A stretch of 64,000 nucleotides of DNA from Brevibacterium sp. CCUG 69071. Lineage in GTDB: Bacteria; Actinomycetota; Actinomycetes; Actinomycetales; Brevibacteriaceae. Below the pieces are notes generated by a model. That model searched no databases, was not told the origin of the DNA, and saw nothing but the letters and a program-made list of their open reading frames with translations. Of the stretch, positions 8,401 through 17,165 are shown in pieces. Positions within the stretch are counted from its first letter, which is position 1. The number at the start of each line of letters is the position of its first letter. The DNA lies in contig NZ_PGFV01000005.1 of the NCBI RefSeq assembly GCF_021023135.1, positions 124,001 to 188,000 of the forward strand, written 5' to 3'. The position numbers were made by a program, and so were the translations under genes.

Positions 8401-10140
8401 TCACTCGCCGATGGCGACCTCGATGATCCGGCGCACCGGACCGCCGTCTTTCGGTCTCTCGATCTCTTTCATGACGGCATCGGCGTCATCGGCCTTTGCG
8501 TAGTCCCAGCCGAAGGCGGCGGCGAGCGCATCGAATCGGCGCCCGTGCGGCACGGTGAAATAGCGTTCGAGGTACTGCTCGACGTGGCCTTGGGAGTGTT
8601 CGAGGCCGGAGAAGATCGCACCGCCGTCATCGTTGAGGATGACGATGGTGACGTCTCCGACCTCTTCGCTGCTCGGGGTGAGCAGCCCCCCGACGTCGTG
8701 GAGCATCGCCACGTCGCCGATGAGGAGGACGACATGGTCGCCGAGTCCGAGCGAGAGTCCCGTCGCCGTCGACACCAGTCCGTCGATGCCGGCGAGACCA
8801 CGCGAGGCGTGGATGTGCGCGCGAACCTCGGTGACCTTGCTGAGGTAGCGGACCGAGTTCGAACTCGCGACGAACAGGGTGATCGGCGAAGCGGCGAGAC
8901 GTTCGGTGATGGCGCGGGCACGCGAGGCAGGTTCTGTCGATCGCGCGACGAGCTCCTGCCCCGCCTCGGTCCACTTCCGGCACCACTGGGCTCGATCAGG
9001 ACGTGCCGGTGCTCCGTCGATTGCGTCCGCGCCTGCGCTCGAGGGCGCTTCCGTCTTCACCTCGAGCCTGAGGGCATCGACGTCATCGGGCAGGCGCTGG
9101 ATCTGCACCCCCTCGTCGGCCAACAGCGCGGCAACGGGACGAGTCAGGGTCGGTTTGCCGTGGACGATGACGGTGTCGACGGCCGCGCGCAGCTCGGCTC
9201 GCTGGCTGAGCACCTCGGCATGGGCGGGCACGAACGTCCGCGAGCCTCTCGTGTCGAAGCTCAGGGGGCTCGAGGGCTCGGCAAGCACCGGCAGGCTGTG
9301 CGCTTCCGCGAGCTGCCGCAGAGAATCGGCCGGGTGACCGCCCGCGTCACCGCCGGCGATGACGGTGGCCTCGGTGATGCGCAAGCGGTGAGTGGGCGCC
9401 GGCTCTGCACCAGTGTCCGGCTCGCCGCCGGACTCGTGCCGCAAGCCCTCGATTTCGCACTTCCAGGCACCCAGCTCCTCTTCGCTGGGCACCAATGGCA
9501 CGTCGAACTGCACATTGAACTGGACCGGACCGGATGCTCTCTGGCCGACTCCGCCGATCTCGCCCACGGCCCGGCCGACCGCCTCGGCGAGCCAGGTTTC
9601 AACGTCGCCCACTTTGCCGTATTTGCCGCCACCGAGGGAATCACTGCCGCCGAGGGCAGGCACGTCGAAGCGAGCCCGCACATCGCTGAGCACCCGCGAC
9701 TGGTCGTCTATCGTCTGATTCGCCCCGGTCCCCCGTAGCCTGGCGGGGCGATCGGCGGTGATCGCAATGAGAGGCAGGCGCCCGTACGAGGCCTCGAGGA
9801 TCGCCGGATGGAGGTTCGCCACGGCCGAACCCGAGGTCGTGATGATGGCGACGGCTCCCGACGCATTCGACCCCGACTCAGAGGCAGCGCCCGCTTCGCG
9901 ACCCCGAGCCGCGCGCAGCCCGCGCGCCAGACCCAGCGCCAGGAACCCGGCATCGCGCTCATCGATGCGCACATGCGTGCGGATCAGCCCCGCCTCGGCG
10001 AGTGGAGCGAGCGCATAGATCAAGGGCGCCGACCTGGAACCGGGCGCAATGACGACGTCCGTGACCGAAGAGGCGACCAGGGCCCGGGCAATCTGCTGCG
10101 CCACTGCGCTCGAATTCGACATCACCTGATATTCAACCAC
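8401..10140 (-). CDS. menD: 2-succinyl-5-enolpyruvyl-6-hydroxy-3-cyclohexene-1-carboxylate synthase
   Basis: Thiamine-diphosphate-dependent enzyme that joins isochorismate with the succinic semialdehyde unit from 2-oxoglutarate. The 579-residue length fits MenD. The N-terminal motif VIAPGSRSAPLIYAL is characteristic. The C-terminal thiamine-binding domain includes GLSLGLGDHVVLLIGDVAMLHDVGGL followed by the ND-x-GG segment, given here only in outline. I used the GTG at 10140 because an AGGTGG ribosome site lies four bases upstream; an in-frame ATG at 10122 is the alternative. The gene is divergent from the esterase at 10182. Alanine/glycine-rich inserts near residues 95 and 240 are probably loops. 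Confidence 0.93.
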   Translation of the reverse strand: MVEYQVMSNSSAVAQQIARALVASSVTDVVIAPGSRSAPLIYALAPLAEAGLIRTHVRIDERDAGFLALGLARGLRAARGREAGAASESGSNASGAVAIITTSGSAVANLHPAILEASYGRLPLIAITADRPARLRGTGANQTIDDQSRVLSDVRARFDVPALGGSDSLGGGKYGKVGDVETWLAEAVGRAVGEIGGVGQRASGPVQFNVQFDVPLVPSEEELGAWKCEIEGLRHESGGEPDTGAEPAPTHRLRITEATVIAGGDAGGHPADSLRQLAEAHSLPVLAEPSSPLSFDTRGSRTFVPAHAEVLSQRAELRAAVDTVIVHGKPTLTRPVAALLADEGVQIQRLPDDVDALRLEVKTEAPSSAGADAIDGAPARPDRAQWCRKWTEAGQELVARSTEPASRARAITERLAASPITLFVASSNSVRYLSKVTEVRAHIHASRGLAGIDGLVSTATGLSLGLGDHVVLLIGDVAMLHDVGGLLTPSSEEVGDVTIVILNDDGGAIFSGLEHSQGHVEQYLERYFTVPHGRRFDALAAAFGWDYAKADDADAVMKEIERPKDGGPVRRIIEVAIGE

Positions 10141-10181
10141 TAACCCACCTGCGGTTCACATTGGCCGACTACGCTCGACCC

Positions 10182-11732
10182 ATGCGCCGATCGATCCTCA
10201 TTGCGGTTGGAGCGCGTGCCATCCGTTCGCTGACCGCCGCCCGCTCCCACCGCGGACGCTTCCCCACCCTCGACCAGAACAGCTCATTCCTCGGCCCCGA
10301 ACCCCGGGGCAAGGATGCCCGCAAGTGGCATATCCGAGACAAGCGCAAGCTCTCACCCCGCTTGCGGGAGTTCTTCATCTACTCCCCCGCCCTCGGCCGC
10401 ACCGTCGGTGTCAGGGTGCTCCTGCCCGGCATCCCTGCCGAGGTCAGCCCCGTCATCCACCTCTACCATGGGGGCGGCGACGACTTCCGGTCATGGACCG
10501 ACTTCGGTGCCGCGGAGGAGCTCACCCTCAACTCCCCCTATCTCATCGTCATGCCCGACGGCGGCGCCGGAATCTATTCGCGGTTGGCCGTCGGCAGCGA
10601 GGTCCATGACTGGCCGCGCTTCCACAACGTCGAGATCCCCGACTTCCTGCGCAAGACCTATTCCGTCGGCTTCGCACCGGAGAGCCAGCTGCTGGCCGGC
10701 CTGTCGATGGGCGGCTATGGGGCGATGAAGTATGCGGCCTGGCATCCCGACCGCTACAGCGGTGCCGCGGCGTTCTCCTCTCCGCTCGATCCGCTCTCCG
10801 CCGTCCCGGCCTTCGACATCATCGCCATGCGCGAGGGCGCGAAGTCGATGACGATCTTCGGCGACCCCACCTCCGACCGCAGCGAATGGATCGCCAACTC
10901 GCCCTACGGTCTCGCCGAGAACCTCCGCGGGCTCGACCTGTGGTTCAGCGCCGGCTCGGGCAGCCTCGAAGAGTCGAAGGACCGGGACCTGCTCGAGTCG
11001 ATGATCAACAGTCAGGGCGAGCGCTTCTCCGCGCGCCTCAACGCCTTGGGCATCCGCCACTCCTGGTTCCCGCGCACCAGCGGGCTGCACAACTGGACGA
11101 GTTGGGAGCGTGAGCTCGGCGCATGGCTGAAGACGCTCGAGCGCCGTCGCGACTATGGAGATTCGAACCGTCGGACTCGACCGCGCCGAGAGGTCGCCGA
11201 CGGTGGGGAGTTCTCCTTCCTCACCGGGCACGCTCTCTTCGACATCCACGGGTGGCGGGTCGAGATCTCACGCCGCCGGGCACAGATCGTGCGCTTCGGC
11301 GAGGTCAGCGCGGCCGGCTTCTCGCTCAGCGGCACCGGCAGCTTCCGGGTTCGCACGCCCGGCCTCTACACCCCGAACGGACGCTACGACATCTCGGTCT
11401 CGGGTCCGACCGGGGACAACGCCTACCAGCAGCGCGCGGACAAGAAGGGACGTCTGACCTTCACCGGACGGCTGGCCGCGGCCATGCACGACCCGATCAT
11501 CCCGGGAAAGCGCACCCAGCACTTCACCACGCTGGGACAGGAGGAGATCATCACCGTGCGGATCGCCTCGGCGCCGGAGGACTCGACCACGATCGTCTCG
11601 CGCGACTCGCAGGCCGACTCGCAGGCCGATGTGTCGGATCCGGCACACGTCGACGACGAAACCGGTCAGAGCTCCGCATATGGTTATACCGGTCGCACTT
11701 CCGCGGCCGCGCAATCTCCTTCGGAACGCTGA
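10182..11732 (+). CDS. Esterase-family alpha/beta hydrolase with extra C-terminal domain
   Basis: A 516-residue protein. Residues about 60-325 match the esterase D/antigen 85-like hydrolase family (PF00756). They include the oxyanion-side LYHGGGDDFRSW, the nucleophile elbow GLSMGGYGAM with Ser175, and a catalytic histidine at about 303 in SGLHNWTSW. The last 190 residues form an additional domain I do not recognise, ending in an acidic, Ser/Asp-rich tail. There is no clear signal peptide, although the first 20 residues are basic and hydrophobic. The start ATG lies six bases after a TACGCT hexamer (10170-10175), suggesting a leaderless message. The substrate is unknown. Being next to menD does not make it MenH, which is a much shorter hydrolase. 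Confidence 0.75.
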   Translation: MRRSILIAVGARAIRSLTAARSHRGRFPTLDQNSSFLGPEPRGKDARKWHIRDKRKLSPRLREFFIYSPALGRTVGVRVLLPGIPAEVSPVIHLYHGGGDDFRSWTDFGAAEELTLNSPYLIVMPDGGAGIYSRLAVGSEVHDWPRFHNVEIPDFLRKTYSVGFAPESQLLAGLSMGGYGAMKYAAWHPDRYSGAAAFSSPLDPLSAVPAFDIIAMREGAKSMTIFGDPTSDRSEWIANSPYGLAENLRGLDLWFSAGSGSLEESKDRDLLESMINSQGERFSARLNALGIRHSWFPRTSGLHNWTSWERELGAWLKTLERRRDYGDSNRRTRPRREVADGGEFSFLTGHALFDIHGWRVEISRRRAQIVRFGEVSAAGFSLSGTGSFRVRTPGLYTPNGRYDISVSGPTGDNAYQQRADKKGRLTFTGRLAAAMHDPIIPGKRTQHFTTLGQEEIITVRIASAPEDSTTIVSRDSQADSQADVSDPAHVDDETGQSSAYGYTGRTSAAAQSPSER

Positions 11733-11747
11733 CTCGAGAGGTCAACC

Positions 11748-12458
11748 ATGAAACGCATACTCCCAGCCATCGCTCTCATCGCCGGACTGTCCCTGGCAGG
11801 CTGCACCGGAGGCGGTGAGGGACAGACTCAGGACGAGGGCGGCAACGATCCTTCGCAGGCGGCAGCGGCCGAGGAGTCACAGGTGACTCAGCTCGACGAG
11901 GCGAAGCTCAAGGAGATCCTCGAGTCCACCGATGCCGACGGGCAGACCTTCAAGTCCATCGACACCGGCTCTTCCTCGGGAAGCGAAGCACTCAAAGCCA
12001 TGGAGAACGCCGAATTCGAACCGGCCGAATGCAAAGACCTGACCATGGCCGCGCTCAACGCCTCGCAGGCCAGCAAGGGCACCACGGTCGCCGGTGCCTC
12101 CTCGGACAGCACGCTCTCGGTCGGTCTGAGCAGCTTCGCCGACGAAGGTGCCGCCGAATCGCAGCTGCAGAACTCGAGCAAGGTCACCGAAGAATGCAAC
12201 GATGTCACCATCAAGACCCAGGGCATTGAGATGACGATGAAGTTCGAGCCCTTCGACGCCAGCGTCGCCGGCGCCGACGAAACCGTCGGAGTCAAGGCCA
12301 CGATCGATGCCGGTGGTCAGACGGTGCTGAATACGAGCTCGATCAACGCCCGCGTCGGAAACAACATCGTCGCCGCCGCCAACATCGCCGACATCGACGA
12401 GGCGACGGTCGGCAAGACCGCCGAGACCTTCGTCGAAGCCGTCCAGAACGCGGGCTGA
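11748..12458 (+). CDS. Secreted lipoprotein of unknown function (resembles PknH-sensor-like domains)
   Basis: A 236-residue lipoprotein. The signal peptide MKRILPAIALIAGLSLAGC ends in a clear lipobox with cysteine 19, followed by a Gly/Glu/Gln-rich spacer. The folded part has two conserved cysteines (AECKDLT near residue 92 and EECNDVT near 150) separated by a region rich in Ser and Thr. This pattern resembles the extracellular sensor domain of PknH and related lipoproteins, by eye only. It lies 15 bases after the esterase on the same strand and probably shares its transcript. It converges with menC across a 25-base gap. Confidence 0.7.
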   Translation: MKRILPAIALIAGLSLAGCTGGGEGQTQDEGGNDPSQAAAAEESQVTQLDEAKLKEILESTDADGQTFKSIDTGSSSGSEALKAMENAEFEPAECKDLTMAALNASQASKGTTVAGASSDSTLSVGLSSFADEGAAESQLQNSSKVTEECNDVTIKTQGIEMTMKFEPFDASVAGADETVGVKATIDAGGQTVLNTSSINARVGNNIVAAANIADIDEATVGKTAETFVEAVQNAG

Positions 12459-12483
12459 GTCAGCGTCTCAGCGTGACGGCCTC

Positions 12484-13563
12484 TCAGCTGCGCAGATAGG
12501 CCCAGCACTGCCGCACTCGGTCGGCCCACCACTCGAATCGTCCCGGATCCACCGCCAGCTCCTGCAGGCGGTCAGGGTCCGGGACGATTCGCGTCACGGG
12601 TATCTCTCCGTCGACCGGTCGCATCCCCGCGTCATCGGCGACGACATCTGCGCCGAAGAGCCGCACCGTGCCCAGCCCGCAGGCCGGGCTCGCCCCGAGG
12701 ATCTCCCGACTGCGTGCGGTGTGAGGAAGCTGGGCGGCCAGCTCGGCCCCGGCGGCCAGACCGACCGAGGACTCGAGCGCGGAGGAGACCACTGCCGGCA
12801 GGCCGCATGCCTCGATGATGGACCGCGCGGCCGCCACTCCGCCGAGGGGCTGGACCTTGACTATGATCACCTCGGCAGCACCGAGTTCAGCCACGCGCAT
12901 CGGATCCTCGGCCTTCCGGATCGACTCGTCGGCGGCGAGCACGATCGGCAGACCGCGCGCATCGAGGTCCTCACGCAGTCGCGCCAGCTCCTCGACAGCG
13001 GCGACCGGCTGTTCGAAGTATTGGAGGCCGAGGCCCGCGAACTCATTGCAGGCACGCAGAGCATCGGTGCGGGAGTATCCGGCGTTCGCATCGAGGCGCA
13101 GCGTCGTGTCAGGAAACAGCCGGCGGAATTCCTGCAGCCTCTCGCGATCCGCAGGCAGGGAGTCGATCCCGTGCTCGGCGACCTTCGCCTTGACGGTGCC
13201 GACCCGGCCATAGCGGGCGAGGATCGGCTCGACTTCGCCGGGAGCACAGGCCGGCAGAGTCGCATTGACGGCGACGGACCGCGCAGGTGCGCTTGGCGCG
13301 GCAGGACTCAGGGGCGCACTGGCGCCGAGACCTGCGAACTCGAGGGCCGCCCGCAGCCACCGCGAGGCCTCGGCGGTGCCGTATTCGAGGAACGGAGAGA
13401 ACTCCGCCCATCCGGCAGGACCTTCGAACACGACGATCTCCCGCTCGGTGATCCCGCGGAAACGCGTGACCATCGGCAGCCGCAGCACATGCATCCGGTC
13501 GACGAGGTCACCCACCGAGTCGAGACCTGCGGAACCGTGCACCCCGCTCTCACTGGCAATCAT
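12484..13563 (-). CDS. menC: o-Succinylbenzoate synthase
   Basis: Enolase-superfamily dehydratase that forms o-succinylbenzoate from SHCHC. The 359-residue protein shows the superfamily catalytic set: the lysine region TVKAKVAEHG, the metal ligand in LRLDANAGYS, a second acid in FEQPV and a third in LAADESI, followed by the VIIVKVQPLGG strand. An N-terminal capping domain precedes the barrel. The start ATG lies six bases after a TAGGCT hexamer on the minus strand with no ribosome site. This promoter is the mirror image of the menB promoter, so the two divergent genes are probably expressed together. Confidence 0.92.
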   Translation of the reverse strand: MIASESGVHGSAGLDSVGDLVDRMHVLRLPMVTRFRGITEREIVVFEGPAGWAEFSPFLEYGTAEASRWLRAALEFAGLGASAPLSPAAPSAPARSVAVNATLPACAPGEVEPILARYGRVGTVKAKVAEHGIDSLPADRERLQEFRRLFPDTTLRLDANAGYSRTDALRACNEFAGLGLQYFEQPVAAVEELARLREDLDARGLPIVLAADESIRKAEDPMRVAELGAAEVIIVKVQPLGGVAAARSIIEACGLPAVVSSALESSVGLAAGAELAAQLPHTARSREILGASPACGLGTVRLFGADVVADDAGMRPVDGEIPVTRIVPDPDRLQELAVDPGRFEWWADRVRQCWAYLRS

Positions 13564-13567
13564 GCGG

Positions 13568-13642
13568 CCAGCCTATCGCCTGGGCCGCAGCGCCCGGACC
13601 CCGACGCCGCCTCACCCCACCGCCGCACAGGCGATAGGCTGG
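13568..13642. promoter_or_regulatory. Mirror-image divergent leaderless promoters of menC and menB
   Basis: A perfect 15-bp inverted repeat, CCAGCCTATCGCCTG at 13568-13582 and CAGGCGATAGGCTGG at 13628-13642, brackets the spacer. Each arm contains a TAGGCT -10 hexamer reading outward, six bases before the menC ATG and seven before the menB ATG. Neither gene has a ribosome-binding site. The arms may be shared core promoters, a regulator site, or both. Confidence 0.6.
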
Positions 13643-13647
13643 GGACC

Positions 13648-14565
13648 ATGACGGTTTCTGACATCTTCGACCCTTCCCAATGGCGCGAAGTCTCCGGCTT
13701 CGACTTCACCGACATCACCTACCACCGCGCCGTCAACCCCGACGGAAGCGACCTCGGCTGCGTGCGCATCGCCTTCGACCGCCCCGAGGTCCGCAACGCC
13801 TTCCGCCCGCACACGGTCGACGAACTCTATCGGGCCCTCGACCACGCTCGGCAGACCTCGGACGTCGGTGCGGTCCTGCTGACCGGCAACGGACCGAGCC
13901 CGAAGGACGGCGGCTGGGCCTTCTGCTCCGGCGGCGACCAGCGCATCCGCGGACGCTCCGGCTACCAGTACGCCGAGGGAGAGACCCGCGAAACGGTCGA
14001 CCCCGCCCGGGCCGGACGCCTGCACATCCTCGAGGTCCAGCGCCTCATCCGCACCATGCCCAAGATCGTCATCGCCGTCGTCCCCGGCTGGGCCGCCGGC
14101 GGCGGGCACAGCCTCCACGTCGTGTGCGATATGACCATCGCCTCGGCCCAGCATGCGAAGTTCAAGCAGACCGACGCCGATGTCGGCTCCTACGACGCCG
14201 GCTACGGCTCCGCCTACCTCGCGAAGCTCGTCGGGCAGAAGAAGGCCCGCGAGATCTTCTTCCTCGGCCGGACCTATTCGGCCCAGGACATGGCCGAGAT
14301 GGGGGCTGTCAACGAGGTCGTCGACCACGCCGAACTCGAGACCGCGGCGCTGACCATGGCCCGTGAGATCCTCGGCAAGTCCCCGAACGCGCAGCGGATG
14401 CTCAAGTTCGCGTTCAACCTCGTCGACGACGGACTCATGGGCCAGCAGGTCTTCGCCGGTGAGGCCACCCGTCTGGGTTACATGACCGACGAAGCCGTCG
14501 AGGGCCGAGACGCCTTCCTCGAGAAGCGCGACCCCGACTGGGCCCCCTACCCCTGGTACTACTGA
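13648..14565 (+). CDS. menB: 1,4-Dihydroxy-2-naphthoyl-CoA synthase
   Basis: Crotonase-fold enzyme that cyclises o-succinylbenzoyl-CoA to dihydroxynaphthoyl-CoA. The 305 residues include the MenB-specific FCSGGDQRIRGRSGYQY segment, the oxyanion-hole region VVPGWAAGGGHSLH, the catalytic TDADVGSYDAGYGSAYL region and the C-terminal WAPYPWYY tail. The start is ATG 13648, immediately after the TAGGCT promoter; longer upstream reading in this frame is antisense to menC. It is followed by menE with a 17-base gap and then menA, so menB-menE-menA form a plus-strand group. Confidence 0.96.
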   Translation: MTVSDIFDPSQWREVSGFDFTDITYHRAVNPDGSDLGCVRIAFDRPEVRNAFRPHTVDELYRALDHARQTSDVGAVLLTGNGPSPKDGGWAFCSGGDQRIRGRSGYQYAEGETRETVDPARAGRLHILEVQRLIRTMPKIVIAVVPGWAAGGGHSLHVVCDMTIASAQHAKFKQTDADVGSYDAGYGSAYLAKLVGQKKAREIFFLGRTYSAQDMAEMGAVNEVVDHAELETAALTMAREILGKSPNAQRMLKFAFNLVDDGLMGQQVFAGEATRLGYMTDEAVEGRDAFLEKRDPDWAPYPWYY

Positions 14566-14582
14566 GCGCGCCGAGGCGAACC

Positions 14583-15827
14583 GTGGACTCCCCCGCCATG
14601 CAGGCCACCGAGCTGACCCCGTCCGAGCTTCCCGAGGCCATCGACCGGGCCCTGAACGGTGATTCGATCCTCGTCCTGCCCCGCACTCGGGACGGTGCCA
14701 TCGCCGAGGTGGAGCCGGGTTCCTGGGCAGGTTCCGGTCCGGCTCCGGCCCTCATCCTCTTCACCTCCGGATCGACGGGCGCAGCCAAAGGCGTGGCCCT
14801 GTCCGCCGAGGCCCTGACCACCTCGGCGTGGGCAACCGAGCGATTCCTCGCCGGTCCCGGCGTGTGGCACCTGTGTCTGCCGGTCAACCACATCGCGGGC
14901 TTCCAGGTGGAGCTGCGGGCCCGGCTGGCCGGACGCGCACCGGTGCGGACCACCTCGGCGAGGTTCACCGGCGATTCCTTCGCCGCCGAAATCGAGGACC
15001 TCCTCACCGGCGCCGGGGAGCGTCCCGCCTACACCTCCCTTGTGCCCACTCAGCTGCACCGCGTGCTCGAGAACGAGCAGGCCAGCGCCGCGGCCGCCCG
15101 CTGTGAGGCGATCCTGCTCGGCGGTTCATCGATCTCACCGGCGCTGCTCGACCGGGCGGACGAGCGCGGACTGTCCATCGTGCGCACCTACGGGATGAGC
15201 GAAACCGCGGGCGGCTGCGTCTATGACGGCATCCCCTTCGACGGGGTCGCCGTCACCATCTCCGAGGCGGGCACGATCGACCTGCACGGCGATGTCGTCG
15301 CCGAGACCTACGTCGACATCGGCGACGACGGCACCATTACCGCGCTGCCCAGCACGACGCTGACGCGCGACGGACAGGGCAGGAGGATGATCCGCACGAG
15401 CGATCTCGGACGCCTCGATGCCGGTGTGCTCACGGTCCTCGGCCGTGCCGATGACATCATCATCTCCGGGGGTGAGAACGTCTCGCCGCATGCCCTCGAG
15501 ACCGGGCTGCTGCCGAGCTGGCAGAAGCACGGCATCGCCGAGGTGCTCGTGACCTGGGTGCCCGACGAGGAGTGGGGGAAGCGGATCGTCGGCCTCGTCC
15601 GACTCGGCGACGACGTCGACTCCGCGGTGGAGGAGACGCTCGATTCCCCACGTGGGCTCGCCCGTCTCCTCACCGGCCTCGACCACGGAATGGGCGGCCT
15701 GCTGCCCACCGAGGTCTTCGTCGTCGAGCAGATCCCCAACCGCTCGATCGGCAAACCCGACCGACGAGCCGCGGCAGATCTGGCGCTGCGTCTCGAGGGG
15801 CCGGACGCCGAATACCCTATGAAGTGA
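14583..15827 (+). CDS. menE: o-Succinylbenzoate-CoA ligase
   Basis: Adenylate-forming enzyme that activates o-succinylbenzoate to its CoA ester, the substrate of MenB. The 414-residue protein has the AMP-binding P-loop LFTSGSTGAAKGVALS, the RTYGMSETAGGCVYDG motif, the TSDLGRLD motif and the C-terminal hinge GRADDIIISGGENVSP, with the terminal lysine region IPNRSIGKPDRR. It is shorter than typical acyl-CoA synthetases, as is usual for actinobacterial MenE. The start is probably GTG 14583; an ATG at 14598 is possible. It lies 17 bases after menB. Confidence 0.92.
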   Translation: MDSPAMQATELTPSELPEAIDRALNGDSILVLPRTRDGAIAEVEPGSWAGSGPAPALILFTSGSTGAAKGVALSAEALTTSAWATERFLAGPGVWHLCLPVNHIAGFQVELRARLAGRAPVRTTSARFTGDSFAAEIEDLLTGAGERPAYTSLVPTQLHRVLENEQASAAAARCEAILLGGSSISPALLDRADERGLSIVRTYGMSETAGGCVYDGIPFDGVAVTISEAGTIDLHGDVVAETYVDIGDDGTITALPSTTLTRDGQGRRMIRTSDLGRLDAGVLTVLGRADDIIISGGENVSPHALETGLLPSWQKHGIAEVLVTWVPDEEWGKRIVGLVRLGDDVDSAVEETLDSPRGLARLLTGLDHGMGGLLPTEVFVVEQIPNRSIGKPDRRAAADLALRLEGPDAEYPMK

Positions 15828-15834
15828 ACTATCG

Positions 15835-15840
15835 GTAAAA
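15835..15840 (+). promoter_or_regulatory. Putative -10 hexamer (TAAAAT) for menA
   Basis: TAAAAT sits 39 bases before the menA ATG in an A/T-rich patch between menE and menA, and a GAGGAAGG ribosome site follows. menA may therefore have its own promoter in addition to read-through from menE. Confidence 0.35.
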
Positions 15841-15879
15841 TGAGACGGTTCCGACATTCGTGAGGAAGGTATCCCACCC

Positions 15880-16812
15880 ATGGCAACTGCCGCGCAGTGG
15901 ATCTCCGGTGCACGCTTACGGACCCTGCCACTGGCAGTCGCCCCCGTTCTCATCGGAACCGGAGCCGCGATCGGCTCGCTCGGCGGCTTCACCGCATTCA
16001 TCATCGATGACTTCAGCGATAATGCCTCACACCTGTCAATGCCGCAGATCCTGTTCCGCGCAGTGCTGGCGCTGATCGTCTCCCTCTGCCTGCAGATCGG
16101 CTCGAACTTCGCCAACGACTACTCCGACGGCGTCCGCGGCACCGATGACGTCCGCGTCGGCCCCGTCCGGCTGACCGCAACGGGACTGGCGGAACCGGCC
16201 GCGGTCAAACGCGCAGCCTTCGGCTTCTTCGGCCTCGCCGGAGTCGTCGGGGTCGCACTCGTGCTCATCGCCCAGGCCTGGTGGTTCCTCTTCGTCGGGG
16301 CTGCCGCCGTGGCCGCCGCCTGGTTCTACACGGGCGGAAAGCGCCCCTACGGGTACATGGGCCTCGGCGAGGTCTTCGTCTTCATCTTCTTCGGCCTCGT
16401 CGCCACTCTGGGCACGATGTGGATGCAGGTCGGCGAGCTCACCCTCAGCGGCTGGGCCGGTGCCGTGGCCATCGGATCGCTGGCCTCGGCGGTCCTCATG
16501 GTCAACAACCTCCGCGACATCCCCACCGATCTCGACGCGGGCAAGATCACAATGGCGGTGCGTCTCGGGGACAATCGGGCGCGCATCGCCTACGCCGTGC
16601 TCGTGCTGCTTCCCTTCGCCCTGCTGGCTCTGGCCATCCTCGACGGACATCCTACGGTGGCGCTGGCGATCCTCGCGCTCGTGCTCGCCTTGAACCCGCT
16701 GAAGACGGTGCTGCGGGGCACGACGGGCCCCGGTCTGATCCCGCCGATCAAGTCCACGGGCCTGACTGCCCTGTGCTTCGCGGGACTGATGGGGCTCGGA
16801 CTGGCGCTTTAG
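15880..16812 (+). CDS. menA: 1,4-Dihydroxy-2-naphthoate polyprenyltransferase
   Basis: Integral-membrane UbiA-family prenyltransferase that attaches the polyprenyl chain to dihydroxynaphthoate. The 310 residues contain about eight to nine membrane segments. The two aspartate-rich sites that bind magnesium-diphosphate are NFANDYSDGVRGTDD in the first third and NNLRDIPTDLDAGK in the second. The N-terminal WISGARLRTLPLAVAPVLIG is typical of MenA. A GAGGAAGG ribosome site precedes ATG 15880. It is the last gene of the menB-menE-menA group and overlaps the convergent DUF4229 gene by a few bases at the stops. Confidence 0.95.
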   Translation: MATAAQWISGARLRTLPLAVAPVLIGTGAAIGSLGGFTAFIIDDFSDNASHLSMPQILFRAVLALIVSLCLQIGSNFANDYSDGVRGTDDVRVGPVRLTATGLAEPAAVKRAAFGFFGLAGVVGVALVLIAQAWWFLFVGAAAVAAAWFYTGGKRPYGYMGLGEVFVFIFFGLVATLGTMWMQVGELTLSGWAGAVAIGSLASAVLMVNNLRDIPTDLDAGKITMAVRLGDNRARIAYAVLVLLPFALLALAILDGHPTVALAILALVLALNPLKTVLRGTTGPGLIPPIKSTGLTALCFAGLMGLGLAL

Positions 16813-17090
16813 CGGTCTTCGTTCTCGTCGACGATGTGGTCCTCGACGGATTCGTCGACGCCCTTCTTCTTGGGCCGGTTCGCCCGCTTCGCCACGCGTT
16901 CTTCGATCTCCTCGGCGACCTTGGTGCGCATCCTGCCGAGGAACAGGTAGCTGAGCAGGGCCCCGATGAGAATGGCCGCCACGGCCATGACGAGGTTGAA
17001 CCCGAGGAAGGGCTGCAGCACCAATCCGACGGCGACGATGATGCCCAGGCGGGCGAGCGTATAGATCCAGAAGTTTCGCATTGGCACCAT
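16809..17090 (-). CDS. DUF4229-type small membrane protein
   Basis: A protein of about 93 residues with two membrane segments, FWIYTLARLGIIVAVGLVLQ and the FNLVMAVAAILIGALLSYLFL stretch (each given in outline), and a long basic then acidic cytoplasmic tail (KKKGVDESVED). This matches the actinobacterial DUF4229 family, often next to menA-type genes; the function is unknown. The start could be ATG 17090 or ATG 17081. Its TAA stop overlaps the menA TAG stop on the other strand. Confidence 0.7.
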   Translation of the reverse strand: MVPMRNFWIYTLARLGIIVAVGLVLQPFLGFNLVMAVAAILIGALLSYLFLGRMRTKVAEEIEERVAKRANRPKKKGVDESVEDHIVDENEDR

Positions 17091-17165
17091 TTTAGTCCGT
17101 TCTCGTGACCGTTTCGTCACCGCCCGCCTGAGTGGGTGTTCAGGTTCGTGGACTATCCTTGGATC

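Noticed and set aside
10182-11732. Calling the esterase MenH
   Set aside because: The fold family (PF00756 type), the length of 516 residues and the extra C-terminal domain do not match MenH. Proximity to menD is the only support.
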